A program made the position numbers and the translations under genes. Of a DNA stretch of 64,000 bases, positions 48,550 to 59,409 are shown one piece after another. Origin of the DNA: Rhyzopertha dominica (lineage: Eukaryota > Arthropoda > Insecta > Coleoptera > Bostrichidae); contig QCXZ01000137.1 in the NCBI GenBank assembly GCA_025024175.1, positions 16,430,001 to 16,494,000 of the forward strand, in the 5' to 3' direction. Positions within the stretch are counted from its first letter, which is position 1; every line of letters starts with the position of its first letter. The notes under the pieces are model-generated. The model worked only from the letters and a program-made list of their open reading frames with translations, did no database searches and was not told where the DNA came from.

Positions 48550-51500
48550 GCGCTCGCATGTTAAATGATAAAAAATAATTTGTTATCTAAATATGAAAAC
48601 TTTATGTATTTTATATTTCTTGTAGGTAGGAGAGGAAGAACAGTTTATACTGAACTCCCACCTTTTGGATCTTATAAATAATGCATAATTATTGTTAACA
48701 AGGTAAACTATTTTTAGGCAAAAGAAGTACCTATTATTGCAGTAATTTTTGGAAGATTTCCTTCCGATTTTCGTGGAAAAATACCGTAACATCCAAAACT
48801 TTTGCGAACCGGATCTGCAATACTTCCTCACTTGCAACGCAGCATGTTTATGTTTTTATTTAAATAAAATACAATATTGCTTTATGCTTTTTCAAAAAGT
48901 GAGACCAGAACTAGTTTTTTGCATTCCTTGTTCCGCTAGAAATGGCTATTATTAATAATCGGGAGAATAATAAGCGTAAAATAAGATATACTTTTTTGCA
49001 CTAGTTTCTGAAATGAAGTTGTCCGCTAAATACTGAAAGATATTTTCTTGTTTCTGTGGAGATTCTTCATGTTAATGTGACTAAATAATCGGATGATTGA
49101 AAAAATCGGAATGTTCCGATTCTGAAGACGTTAATAATTGGAATAATATTCGGAATCGGAATAAAGTGGGCGAAGCGTCGGTCAGAATAGAATCCACACG
49201 CGCGTCGCTTTAGTTCGGTACACGGTAGTAGATATCTACTACCGTGGTTCGGTATCTTTCGCTTCCCCATGCGATCGAGTTGCAGTTGGTGTTGAAGATT
49301 TTCAAATTTAGATTAGATTTCGTGGTTATACCTACCCTTCAACCTAAAGTATTGTTTTGTATTGCCCTGTGCAGGAAGATTAGCATGTACAATATTGCAA
49401 TACCTACCTATTATGGCTTAGTTACAGGTACATGAATGTTGCGTAACGCTATACTTTTTTACTTACCAAAAATTGCATAGGAACGGCGTGAATATGTCTT
49501 GTTATCGGTGTTCAATTTTATTCTCATATTATTTTCTGTAAACATTATTGAAATTAAAAGCTAACGTCATGTTAATAACGACAATACTTATAATAATTAA
49601 GCAACTCACTGCTTCTGTCAGACATCATCGTATTGAAGTTTACACAATTTTACACGTTTTTATATTTGGAAATAATATTACGGAAAGTAGCGCGTGAAAA
49701 AACGGCATCAATACCGAGCCAGCGTAGGCGATCATGTATTTCGACAGGTTTCCAAGTTTTGATATTATAACTTGCCTATGTTTTTGTATTGTATTCTACT
49801 TATTTTTGTATTTGAACGAATATTCCAACAAACAGCCAGCGGAATGAGCTTATTGTCGGTATCGAACAAGCGCGAGCGATTGCGTAATTCGGTAAGTCTC
49901 TAAGTTTCGATCAAAATCGTCTTTGGTTTCGATACATAACCCAATTTCCTTGCGAAATTAATATTTCAGAAAACTGCTTGTAATACGTTCGCCACATTCA
50001 AAAAGGCTACTATTACAAAGCTATTAATTTTGAGCTAACCATTTCAGACTTCCGGATCTGATTGTAATAAGAACATGTGGTGGTATCTTTCAGAATAGCT
50101 ATTATTTGTTTTCTTATTAGAATCGTTTTTGGCCACACGCGTATGTTACAGATGAGGTAATTAAATTATCTACTTCCGTCGCCTATAATTCGCCAGATGG
50201 TTGGTCCTGCCGGGCGGTAATAAAAATACAACCTCTATTTATAGAAAATACGATATGTTTATTTTATAAACACCTGAACCTACATGATATAATTTCGTTT
50301 ACTTTAATAACAGCAGGTAAGTTCGCGGCCAATAATATCATCCGTGTTATGCCTCCATTATTACGTCATTTCAAAATTTATTTTTAAATTCAGCTTTGAA
50401 TTGATTGCTAGAGATAAACATTGTCATTGTAGCATTTCTAAGATTTATAGCATATTTGATCTGATGTCCAAAATGAACTAGTTTATAGTCTCAGAAAGGC
50501 ACCGAATTAGCATCTACAGTTACCCAATGTATAGTTCAAAAACAGTTATCAGTAAAATTGAATAAAATATCGTTTTTAAATTCACAAGCAAACAGCAGCG
50601 ACAATGCGAGGGCGTCAATGTAAACAGAAACTCAAGTGCCTGTTTTGCAGCAGCAGCTGAACGACACTAAAATGGAAATGCAGGGCGTGAGCACATTTGG
50701 AATTTCGTGTTACGCCCCTCATGCATTTAACCGAAAACCAATTACACGTTAATAATGGAAAACCGAGTGTTTGCCCGAAAGGGGAACTTTATTTTCTCAC
50801 ACTTAGCAGATATCTGTTTTACGAGGTTTAATTTTACATTTTTGTCCAACGTACCTGTGTAGAATACCATTTTCTGGTCCCGAATACAGTGCGAATTTGC
50901 TCAACAACCTATTCAGTTCGCGCATACAATTAGACAATATAGGAGACTTTGTATGTTTATTGCACATGATCAAAAGACACTCTACAAAGATTCTTTCTCG
51001 AAGAGCTTGAAGAGATTCGTGTATCTCCACAAAAAATCCAAAGGGGCGATCTACTATATCCGCTATCCGAGAAAATTAGTATCTACGAAACCGCGTACTC
51101 GTACATGATAATGGGACAGCGCTCCATTCCATTGACAGAGAAGTTGATTTTCTTAGAGATTTAAGTTTTTTCACCATTCAAAATTCAAATTCTTGATGCG
51201 ATTGGGTATGACTTTCGCTGAAAATGTGTCTAATAATGAAAATTGTGCCTGTTCATTTCACCCTTTAAGATAATGCATTTTTAGCATAGAAACAAATGTA
51301 CAGTAAACTTAGATACTCAGTAAAATTTTTGCAAAATTGTAAACGTCAGTCCAGATTATCATGGTTTAATACTAATAAAGTTTTATCTTTTGCGGATGAT
51401 GATTAATGAAGCCAGATTCTTCAGCAATTTTTTTAATAGATTATCTATTATCCAATTAAGGACGATCAAGAACAGCCAGTTATTTCTAATACGATACCAA

Positions 51501-53550
51501 CAGTTAAGTTTTTTGTTTGTAACCCATACCGTTTCCTGAAATTTCGCTATTAAACAAGTCACTTACTGATAACTAGCTTCCTGTTCCACATGTTTTTATT
51601 TAGAGTGTTATTTTCATGGTTATGTTTTACTTGTTCAATTCATTGTTCTGTACTATAAACACTAAAAATTACGCGTTCTTATTTTTGACATAGCTATTGA
51701 ACAACAATAATTTATGGAATCAGGCAGAAACTGTGTTTCTTCAGCCGAAATGCGAATAAGATAACATTTTTTTAGTCCATCCACACCACAAATTGCAATC
51801 TGAACGAGAGTATTTGTTGGTGATAATTGCGAAAATTTAAATATGCCTTAAACAATTTCGAGATTCTCAAAAAGCATCACTTACATCTAAAAAAAAAATA
51901 TGGTTGCACAGACAACGAAAGCAGTTTAAAAATAATGTGTCACTCAACCCCTGTTGTTATTTAATGGGATAGCTCTACGTACTAGAGGGGTAGGATAGCA
52001 TTTGGTCCTCCTTTAAGTTAAAAATGATCTGTTTCAGCATTCGTTTCAAACTCGGACAAAATCTGAGGTGTTACGGAGTGCATTTTAGTATAATAATACT
52101 AACTGTTTCATCGTCACTTTCGGCGTCATCGGATTGATTATCGTGTTACAAATTTATTTAAAGGCATTTAAAGGGTCGAATAAGTTGAAACCTTTATACG
52201 GTGCCTAGATCTCTTTTCTCTCTTGCCACCATAACTTTTTTTAATTCGTATGTCGTACTGTGTATTATCGCAAACGTCTGCCCTTATGTTATCCTGCGCT
52301 TCTTACCATATACTTATAGCAACATCAACACCGTACCTCTGCCTTTCAATGTTACTGGCATAGGCTTTGCAATCCTTCAGATATCTCCAGTAGCGTTGAA
52401 TATCTTTAGTAATATGGCGGGAGACGTGAAACTTGATGACCATATTTCCCGTTTCTCCAATCTAGGTGTGAAACAAACAATTCCTTCGATTGTTGATATT
52501 TTCTGAGTTGCTGTTACTATTGTTACAGCAACTTGACATTTCTGATTCCATTACCTAAAAAAGTATATCGTCTGTTCCTAGCTATTTTTTATTTTCCCAA
52601 TTGATTTGGTGGATAGCTTCTCTATCCGTGCACTTAAAAAAGTTTTCTCTATTCCTTCCTCTACTATAATTTAGGATAAATATTGGATGTAAGCTATTCG
52701 CAAGTGTTATTGTTTAGAATTGCCTGTGTGGATTATAATGAATCTATAGCAGAGCTATTAACAACATGTTTGATTTTACACAGCAATGTGGGACTGTATG
52801 AATTTATTTTTGTAACACCAAGCGAAATATTATTTTGCTATGATTTAACACTTGTTACTGTCAAAATTGACAAGATACTTTCTTAAGAAGATCATCCTCA
52901 ATCTCGCCCTCAATTTTAAGGCAATTGATAAAATGCCTGTCGGCTATTCTGCTTACTTCCGCGTATTGCAATTTTGCAACACGGACCCGTTTTTACCTCA
53001 CTACGCCACTGCTGAAAACTAGATAAGGTATTATTTATGATGAGATACTAATAAAGTATTTGGTATCATCATCCTACAAAAAACATCATCAACCTTACGC
53101 AGCCGCATACGAGAGTTTGCGTTTTTCTTTTTAACACCGTTTTCTAACACCGTCTAATCTAATCACAAAATCTACTGGAAGTGTAGTTAAGCTACTAAAC
53201 TGCTACTAAAATAAACCATTTCACAACCAGATAAATATATATTTCAGTTAATACCTGAAACAATAGGCCTTGCCAATTTATCTGTTTTATGGATTCTAGG
53301 AAGAACATACGTTTTAAGCATGGTTGGTAACTTAAAAGCAGCTGTACCTAATAGTTTTGTGACACTTACCAATGACATTTCTTGTTTGTTTAATTAATTT
53401 GGCCATGGGTTTCAAAGTAGTTTGAATACGGACGTTTTTTAAGAAGGTCACAATCAGTATCAAAATTTTATTTTCTTTGTTGGCTTTGAGATAAGAGCAG
53501 TTTTCATCCCTGAGACTTTTAATTATGTCATGATTTTATGTTTTCCAAAG
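48550..53550. other. Intron stretch with no recognised gene or element
   Basis: Apart from a 26-bp perfect palindrome at 49221-49246, I see only AT-rich non-coding sequence. Frames at 50803-51030 (minus) and 52201-52506 (plus) have no family resemblance and no splice support. Confidence 0.4.
49221..49246. repeat. Perfect 26-bp palindrome
   Basis: CACGGTAGTAGAT is followed directly by its exact reverse complement. It lies next to a short GGTAC/CGGTATC-rich stretch; no other structure was found. Confidence 0.75.
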
Positions 53551-53555
53551 TTTTT

Positions 53556-53941
53556 TGTTACTAATTATTTTATTCCATATTTGAATGCAGTCTATTATTG
53601 CCATTATTTGTCACAACTCCTTTTAAGACTATCAGGAAATCGTATTGTGTTGGTTGCTACATAAAGGCTTACAAAGTGCCACTGTCGGATATGAAACATA
53701 TATTTTACGGTACAGAATTCAGTTCACACAAATATATAATGTGGTGTACTCATTAAGGAGCTTGTAAATTTTGATATGCACGGGGCTTGATTACATCTTC
53801 TACCGGATCATGATTTCATAGAGCTGCAGGTAATTTGATTTTTAGAACGATGTTTGTTGTTTGTTATTAACTATTTTATTTAATATTTTAATGCAGTTTA
53901 TAATTGTCATTATTTGTCACAACTCCATCTAAGGCTATTAG
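53556..53941 (+). repeat. Tandem repeat (period 301): unit 1 and the start of unit 2, target of the Penelope insertion
   Basis: Unit 1 starts near 53556 and unit 2 near 53857. Both carry ATTTGTCACAACTCC, then (T)AAGRCTATYAG. Unit 2 is cut at 53941 and resumes at 56266 (to about 56490), where it matches unit 1 again (TTGGTTGCTACATAAAGGCT, TGTAAATTTTGATAT, GAGCTGCAGGTA). Unit 1 therefore shows what the site looked like before the insertion. Confidence 0.8.
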
Positions 53942-54030
53942 AAATTGAAAACTGATCCATCTTCTCGAAGTGGAGTAATTAATTAATTCTTCAAAAGAAA
54001 ATATTCTTAATGTGAACTTCCACTTTATTT

Positions 54031-54081
54031 TTCAATTGTATAGCGCTTTCGGCTACATGCTAGCCATCGTCAGTACAAACG
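54031..54081 (-). ncRNA. Hammerhead-ribozyme-like motif, left arm
   Basis: Exact mirror of the right-arm motif at 56158-56208; see that entry for the structure. On the minus strand it reads CTGACGA, then the GGCTA...TAGCC stem, then GAAA. Confidence 0.55.
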
Positions 54082-54299
54082 TTAAAAGGAAACTAACAGT
54101 TTGACAAAGTCAAAAATCAGAAACAAGCAAACTTGACTACAAACTGAAATGCAACCCACATGCCAGTAACTCAACCGAAACATTAATTTAGATCAAACAA
54201 AGTATTTAGAATAGGACAATTGAAATTACAAAAATCATTTAGAATAGTAAAATTTTGTTCGTTAATAATTTTATAAATCTCTAAAGTTTCCAAATAATT

Positions 54300-55113
54300 T
54301 TATTTAGATGATTTAGTACACAAATGTAATGAATTTAGATTGTCTAGCGTGGCAGTGTGTTTATTTACTAATAAATGGTTAGCTAACGAAGAATTTGTTG
54401 TAACAATATCTGTATTTTTATACTTTTCAAATTGTTTCAAATGTTCTTTACCTCTAGTTAAAAAGGATCTTCCGGTTTGTCCAATATAAACTGAATTGCA
54501 ATCATTACAGGAAAAACTATAAACGCCTGAATTATTTAAAACTGAAATTTGGTCTTTATTACGGACAAAACGGGAAAACACACTGCCTACGGTAGAAAAA
54601 GCAATATTTATTCCATTAGAAGAAAATAATTTAGATAGGCTAACTGAGACTTGACCAGCAAACTTAAGAGGAAACCAAACCTTAACTTTTTCATCCAAAT
54701 AAGTGGTACAGAAAGAAAATTTAAATTTTGTCAAATACTTAAAATGAAGTTTTTCTATTAAATAATTAGGAAAATTGTTATTGAAAGCAATTTGTAGTAT
54801 TACACCCAATTCTTTTTCGAAAGCATTTAATGACAGAGGTAATTTAAAAAGTCGATTAAAAAGTGAATGAAAAACAGCCATTTTGTGTGCATAAGGGTGT
54901 AAAGAAAAATAAGAAATAACATTGTCTGTACAAGTAGATTTTCTAAAAATTTCAAAAGAAAGGTAAGAAGAAAATTCGTTACGTGAAATTAATAAATCTA
55001 AAAAGGAAATTTGATTATTAATTTCTGTTTCATAGCTGAATTTTATAGAAGTGTGTAAAGAATTTATAAAAGTAAGAAAGTTATTTAGATCAAAAGAATT
55101 ACCTGTAAAAAGA
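54300..55113 (-). pseudogene. Penelope-like RT-tail/GIY-YIG endonuclease, left arm
   Basis: An open frame without its own start runs outward from the spacer and ends at TAA (54300-54302). At this point the right arm has TTA (Leu) and continues for another 39 residues. It contains the thumb region (HPYAHKMAVFHSLFNRLFKL) and the GIY-YIG-type domain (SGVYSFSCNDCNSVYIGQTG, then R-S-F-L-T-R-G-K-E-H). Compared with the right arm I see Phe for Val after GVYS and Lys for Arg in LHFKYL. It is truncated at both ends, hence a pseudogene. Confidence 0.85.
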
Positions 55114-55120
55114 TGATGTT

Positions 55121-56056
55121 TTGTGTCTTTTTACAGGTAATTCTTTTGATCTAAATAACTTTCTTACTTTTATAAATTCTTTACACACTTCTATAAAATT
55201 CAGCTATGAAACAGAAATTAATAATCAAATTTCCTTTTTAGATTTATTAATTTCACGTAACGAATTTTCTTCTTACCTTTCTTTTGAAATTTTTAGAAAA
55301 TCTACTTGTACAGACAATGTTATTTCTTATTTTTCTTTACACCCTTATGCACACAAAATGGCTGTTTTTCATTCACTTTTTAATCGACTTTTTAAATTAC
55401 CTCTGTCATTAAATGCTTTCGAAAAAGAATTGGGTGTAATACTACAAATTGCTTTCAATAACAATTTTCCTAATTATTTAATAGAAAAACTTCATTTTAG
55501 GTATTTGACAAAATTTAAATTTTCTTTCTGTACCACTTATTTGGATGAAAAAGTTAAGGTTTGGTTTCCTCTTAAGTTTGCTGGTCAAGTCTCAGTTAGC
55601 CTATCTAAATTATTTTCTTCTAATGGAATAAATATTGCTTTTTCTACCGTAGGCAGTGTGTTTTCCCGTTTTGTCCGTAATAAAGACCAAATTTCAGTTT
55701 TAAATAATTCAGGCGTTTATAGTGTTTCCTGTAATGATTGCAATTCAGTTTATATTGGACAAACCGGAAGATCCTTTTTAACTAGAGGTAAAGAACATTT
55801 GAAACAATTTGAAAAGTATAAAAATACAGATATTGTTACAACAAATTCTTCGTTAGCTAACCATTTATTAGTAAATAAACACACTGCCACGCTAGACAAT
55901 CTAAATTCATTACATTTGTGTACTAAATCATCTAAATTAAATTATTTGGAAATTTTAGAGATTTATAAAGTTATTAACGAACAAAATTTTACTATTCTAA
56001 ATGATTTTTGTAATTTCAATTGTCCTATTCTAAATTCTTTGTTTGATCTAAATTAA
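55121..56056 (+). pseudogene. Penelope-like RT-tail/GIY-YIG endonuclease, right arm
   Basis: An uninterrupted frame of about 310 codons is open from the spacer (no ATG at its start) to a TAA at 56054-56056. Residues 1-60 include NQISFLDLLISRNEFSSYLS, then the Penelope RT thumb region FEIFRKSTCTDN and SLHPYAHKMAVFHSLFNRLF. The GIY-YIG nuclease domain follows: GVYSVSCNDC-x-x-VYIGQTGRSF, then TRGKEHL and a C-terminal half with NHLLVNKHT and LEILEIYKVI. Full Penelope ORFs are usually about 700-900 residues; the RT palm with its catalytic aspartates is missing. The endonuclease keeps the two Tyr motifs, the Arg (R after GQTG) and the Glu (KEH), so the domain looks intact. Confidence 0.88.
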
Positions 56057-56157
56057 TGTTTCGTTTGAGTTACTGGCATGTGGGTTGCATTTCAGTTTGT
56101 AGTCAAGTTTGCTTGTTTCTGATTTTTGACTTTGTCAAACTGTTAGTTTCCTTTTAA

Positions 56158-56208
56158 CGTTTGTACTGACGATGGCTAGCATGTAGCCGAAAGCGCTATA
56201 CAATTGAA
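56158..56208 (+). ncRNA. Hammerhead-ribozyme-like motif, right arm (type I, minimal)
   Basis: Core box CTGACGA lies at 56166-56172. Helix II is GGCTA (56174-56178) with TAGCC (56184-56188) and loop GCATG. The second core box, GAAA, is at 56189-56192. Helix III is reduced to the self-complementary AGCGCT (56192-56197). The cleavage residue is A56198, and helix I is formed by TTGTA before CTGACGA and TACAA after the cleavage site. One extra U (56173) separates the first core box from helix II. Minimal hammerheads with very short helix III are known from Penelope-like elements and are thought to act as dimers. No activity is shown here. Confidence 0.6.
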
Positions 56209-56265
56209 AAATAAAGTGGAAGTTCACATTAAGAATATTTTCTTTTGAAGAATTAAGGCTATTAG

Positions 56266-56490
56266 GTAATCGTATTATGTTGGTTGCTACATAAAGGCTT
56301 ACAAAGTGTCAATGTCGGATATAAAACATATATTTTATGATGCAGAATTCAGTTTTCATGAATATATAATACGAGTACGATGTACTCGTTAAGCAGCTTG
56401 TAAATTTTGATATACATGGGGCTTGATAACATCTACTAGATCACGATTTTATAGAGAGCTGCAGGTATTTGATTTTTATAGCGATGTTTA
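56266..56490 (+). repeat. Rest of tandem repeat unit 2 after the Penelope insertion
   Basis: It continues unit 2 from the insertion point and aligns with 53636-53860 of unit 1 over about 220 bp with scattered differences. Confidence 0.78.
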
Positions 56491-56879
56491 AAGTTGAAAA
56501 GACCATCTTCTTTTCGGGATGGTGTGGAATCCGAATCTTAACCAAGTCAAATTATTTCGGCGACAGCGAATGCCATCGGACGAAATTTAAAGTATGCTTG
56601 ATTAGAGCTAAAATTGAAAACGCCCGCAGCGGGTAATAATAAATTCCTCCGGTCCCCGTCCGTCCTCGATTTTATTAGTATTTTATCTGTTGACACAGCG
56701 GCCGTAATTTGCGGCGGTGTGGTATTGCACGTAACGCCGCTGCTGTTTTATGTTTCCATACTTGTGATAATGAAAACATATTGAGAAAGTCATAAAGCGG
56801 TCCTCTAAGTGCACCTGAGGCCCTTTATTCAGTTCAGTTTTTGCTCGGGGGTTTTTGCTGTTCGATGCTTCATTTCGAT

Positions 56880-57500
56880 ACATATTGGGTATCGATACTC
56901 TATATTTTGTATCTATACCAGAATATTCCGATATTTAAGTGTATCGATACAGTATCGTTGAGTATCGAACGCCGGTTTTGTAAAGTAACAAAATTGATAC
57001 CATACCACGATGAGCAATAGAATGTATTACAGGAATCTGCAAATCTACAGGTTTGCACGAAAATAGATGAAATTTAGATACCTACATACTTATAATTTGT
57101 TCCTGGTATACCTAGATAAGTTTCCATAGCTGGAATATTGAGTTAAACTATAATTACCTATAGAAACGTTAGTTTCTTAGCTATTTTAATTCAATTAACT
57201 GAGGAAACATCACATTACGTGTACACAAAAAATATAATGTGCTAAATGCTTAGTCAAAATAGTGGAGTGACCGCTTTAGGAAAATGTCCTTAACAAAAAT
57301 TTCTTTGCCTACTTTTTGTTTTTATATGTCTGCGGATGTCCATGGCAGCGTATTTTTCTAATAACACTCAATCCGAATTTGTATATTTTTATCCTTGAAT
57401 GACCTGGTGTTTATTTTGTGATGTGATGTAATCGATACATCCTTTTGACGGTACGTATCGATACGCGGTATTGATACTTTTTGCAGTATCACTCAACACT
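56880..57500. repeat. TATCGATAC-rich repeat, possible MITE
   Basis: Clusters of TATCGATAC-type motifs at 56880-56970 and 57430-57495 bracket an AT-rich middle. The right edge reads, in reverse, CAGTGTTGAGTGATACTG, a hAT-like terminus. The left terminus and a target duplication could not be fixed. Confidence 0.4.
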
Positions 57501-57600
57501 GTTTTGGGGCGTCAAACTTGCATTACTACGGAACCAAGCCCGGTCCTAAATACGATTCCGCCATCCTGTCAGTTACTTTCAGTCACCCCTCGCAGCCATT

Positions 57601-57750
57601 CGTGACATGTTGTTTTTCGGTCTACTTCCCACGTTGCTTATTTGACCTTGACGTTTCGACACTCTTCTGAGGAAGACACCGACATGAGTGCCGAAACGTC
57701 AAGGCCAAATAATCAACGTGGGAAGGAGCCCGAAAAATAACATGTCATCG
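57601..57750. repeat. Fold-back repeat with a hammerhead-like core (Penelope-type end fragment)
   Basis: Arms 57601-57664 and 57686-57750 are reverse complements with few differences (TTTTTCGG, CTTCCCACGTTG, CTTGACGTTTCG). On the plus strand the centre reads CTGAGGA (57667-57673), a helix-II-like GACAC/GTGCC pair (one A:C mismatch), GAAA (57693-57696), the self-complementary ACGT and C57700. CTT and AAG form a short helix I. Like the 56158 motif it has one extra base after the first core box. It is probably a fragment of the terminal repeat of another Penelope-like family. Confidence 0.5.
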
Positions 57751-58014
57751 ACAACAACCACGGAAGCCTTCAAACCAAAGTACGATTATTCGTTTTATGA
57801 ATCTGTTTTACAATTAAAAGTTGCGATTTGTATTGTTATCGAAAAAGAAGAATAAAACTAATTACCTACGCATTTTTTATATTGAATTTGTATATTTACA
57901 TCTCGGTATAGTCAATAAGTTTGAACAAAAATTGTTAAAACATATTTCATCACTGAGTACCAAATAGAAGTAAAACTAATTAAATAAATGTAATATTGCA
58001 CTATTCTTGCATTC

Positions 58015-58110
58015 TTAGTGCATTTTCCAAAGGCGCTATTGTCTGACTGTCTAATGTCTGTCACAATCATACTCGAGAACGACTCAACGGATTGGGCTCG
58101 TTGATGGCTT
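58015..58110 (+). repeat. Short direct repeat flanking the 58.2-58.8 kb MITE, copy 1
   Basis: TTAGTGCATTTTCCAAAGG and TATTGTCTG here recur at about 59025-59060 (copy 2), followed by weaker matches (ATGTCTG, GAGCTCGTTG/GGGCTCGTTG). Origin is unknown. Confidence 0.4.
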
Positions 58111-58168
58111 GGTCTTGGCCTAACAACGATAAACATGTACTAGAGTCTAAGCTAAAGTCGCGTCCATA

Positions 58169-58827
58169 TACAGTGTGTTCACGCTAACAGTCTACAATAG
58201 TTAACTTCTTTATTTGACGCCGTAGAATAGTGGTTTAAATGGGGAAGTTTCTTGATTTTTCGAGAATTTTATGGTGTTTACAAAGAAACAATTGAACGTC
58301 AACTGTCAGAGTTATTGACTACAAGTTTGTTATTTTAAATATAACCACTCTATTTTTTCTAGCGCATTCGATTGGGCACATTGAATTCAGCAAAAAAGTA
58401 TTAAGATACCAATACCCTATCTTCATTTGTTTTTGAGATATTCCGAGTATAATGATTTGTGTTCACGCTAACAGTCTACAATAACTAACTTTTTTATTTG
58501 AAACTTTAGAGTAGTGGTTTAAATGGGGAAGTTTCTTAATTTTTTCGAGAAGAATTTTATGGTGTTTACAAAGAAACAATTGAACGTCAACTGTCAGAGG
58601 TATTGTATTGACCACAAGTTTGTTATTTTAAACAGAAAGACCCTATTTTTTCTAGCGCATTCGATTGGGTACATTGAATTAAACAAAAAAAAGTATTAAG
58701 ATACCAATACCCAAAACACCATAAAATTCTTCTCAAAAAATTAAGAAACTTCCCCATTTAAACCACAACTCTAAAATTTCAAATAAAAAAGTTAGCTATT
58801 GTAGACTGTTAGCGTGAACACCCTGTA
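58169..58827. mobile_element. MITE with long inverted ends and a duplicated left half
   Basis: The ends read TACAGTGTGTTCACGCTAAC on the left and TACAGGGTGTTCACGCTAAC inward from the right, with TA outside each end. This suggests a Tc1/mariner-like TA target. The inverted match runs about 120 bp (through GGTTTAAATGGGGAAGTTTC and TTTTATGGTGTTT). The left half is duplicated in tandem: units begin at about 58175 and 58459, each running through CAATTGAACGTCAACTGTCA and TAGCGCATTCGATTGGG. No coding content. Confidence 0.75.
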
Positions 58828-59282
58828 TACTTGAACAATCTTTTTACTACTTGTCAAAATTTTAAAGTATTTGAAGCCGACAACGACATTTCGTCCTATA
58901 TATCAAAAATTGGACGTTAACTTGAAGTAATGCAGGTTCATCTTCTACGGCTAATTTTAATAAATCAGTATAATTTTTTCTGTCCAAGTAGAAGGATTGG
59001 CGAGATAATGAAAAATTTGTCTTTTTAGTGCATTTTCCAAAGGGGTTATTGTCTGCACTTTGTCCCTCTGATGTCTGCCTTGATGATAGCTAGATAAAGG
59101 CTAATGCATCGAGCTCGTTGGACAATTGTAGATAATCAAATGCTCTTTTCTTGTTTTTTATAAGAAATTTATTGTCTACGCTTAAATGAAATTAAAAATT
59201 AAATTCTGTTTGTCCTTTTCCAACTCGCATTAGAAATTCAAACATATTTTTCATCTTTACTCAGTAACTCTATTTATTTCAG

Positions 59283-59409
59283 ATACGGTCGTGAAGACGA
59301 GGAAGTCATGGGTCTGAAATTCTGCAACGAGGCCATCATGTGTTTGGCTCAGTTGTACCCTCCCTTTTATGGTCCAAAAGTCGAAGATGAAGTGAGTTCA
59401 CCGCTGCAG
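59283..59409 (+). CDS. Arrestin, internal exon with the finger loop
   Basis: The exon follows TTTATTTCAG and ends CTGCAG/GTAAAT. It codes for (R)YGREDEEVMGLKFCNEA, IMCLAQLYPPF and ends SSPLQ. YGREDEEVMGLKF is the arrestin finger loop and the strand after it, which inserts into the cytoplasmic cavity of activated GPCRs. Length is 127 bp. The first base completes the Arg codon begun at 29312-29313, and the exon ends on a codon boundary. The next arrestin exon (usually EALMKRLG-type text) is not seen before 64000. FCNEAIMCLAQLYPP differs from the text of visual Arr1/Arr2 and of beta-arrestin/kurtz as I know them, pointing to a separate insect class. Confidence 0.92.

Larger units (their letters stand above)
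53942..56253. mobile_element. Palindromic head-to-head Penelope-like element insertion
   Basis: Two arms of 1131 bp (53983-55113 and 55126-56256) are reverse complements with no net length difference, around a 12-bp spacer. Each arm carries the C-terminal end of Penelope RT, a GIY-YIG endonuclease and a 3' region with a hammerhead-like motif. The 5' ends meet in the centre and the 3' ends point outward. The whole is flanked by TAAGGCTATTAG (53930-53941 and 56254-56265), a 12-bp target duplication. An extra 41 bp (53942-53982) lies outside the palindrome on the left. I see at least three single-base differences between the arms. The RT core is missing in both, so the element is 5'-truncated. 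Confidence 0.9.
29314..59282 (+). other. Giant arrestin intron (about 30 kb)
   Basis: Bounded by GTAAGG at 29314 and TTTATTTCAG at 59273-59282. Splicing joins TF-R to YGRED in frame, so the receptor-binding finger loop starts the next exon. It contains four copies of an unnamed repeat, a tyrosine-recombinase remnant, Penelope and LINE remnants, a Harbinger element, a Penelope palindrome and MITEs, each listed separately. Stretches where I see nothing include 33000-35040, 35470-38015, 41100-43670, 44060-45580 and 48550-53550. Confidence 0.88.

Noticed and set aside
52201..52506. 101-codon plus-strand frame with hydrophobic text
   Set aside because: No start ATG and no splice context; the reverse strand also gives nothing recognisable.
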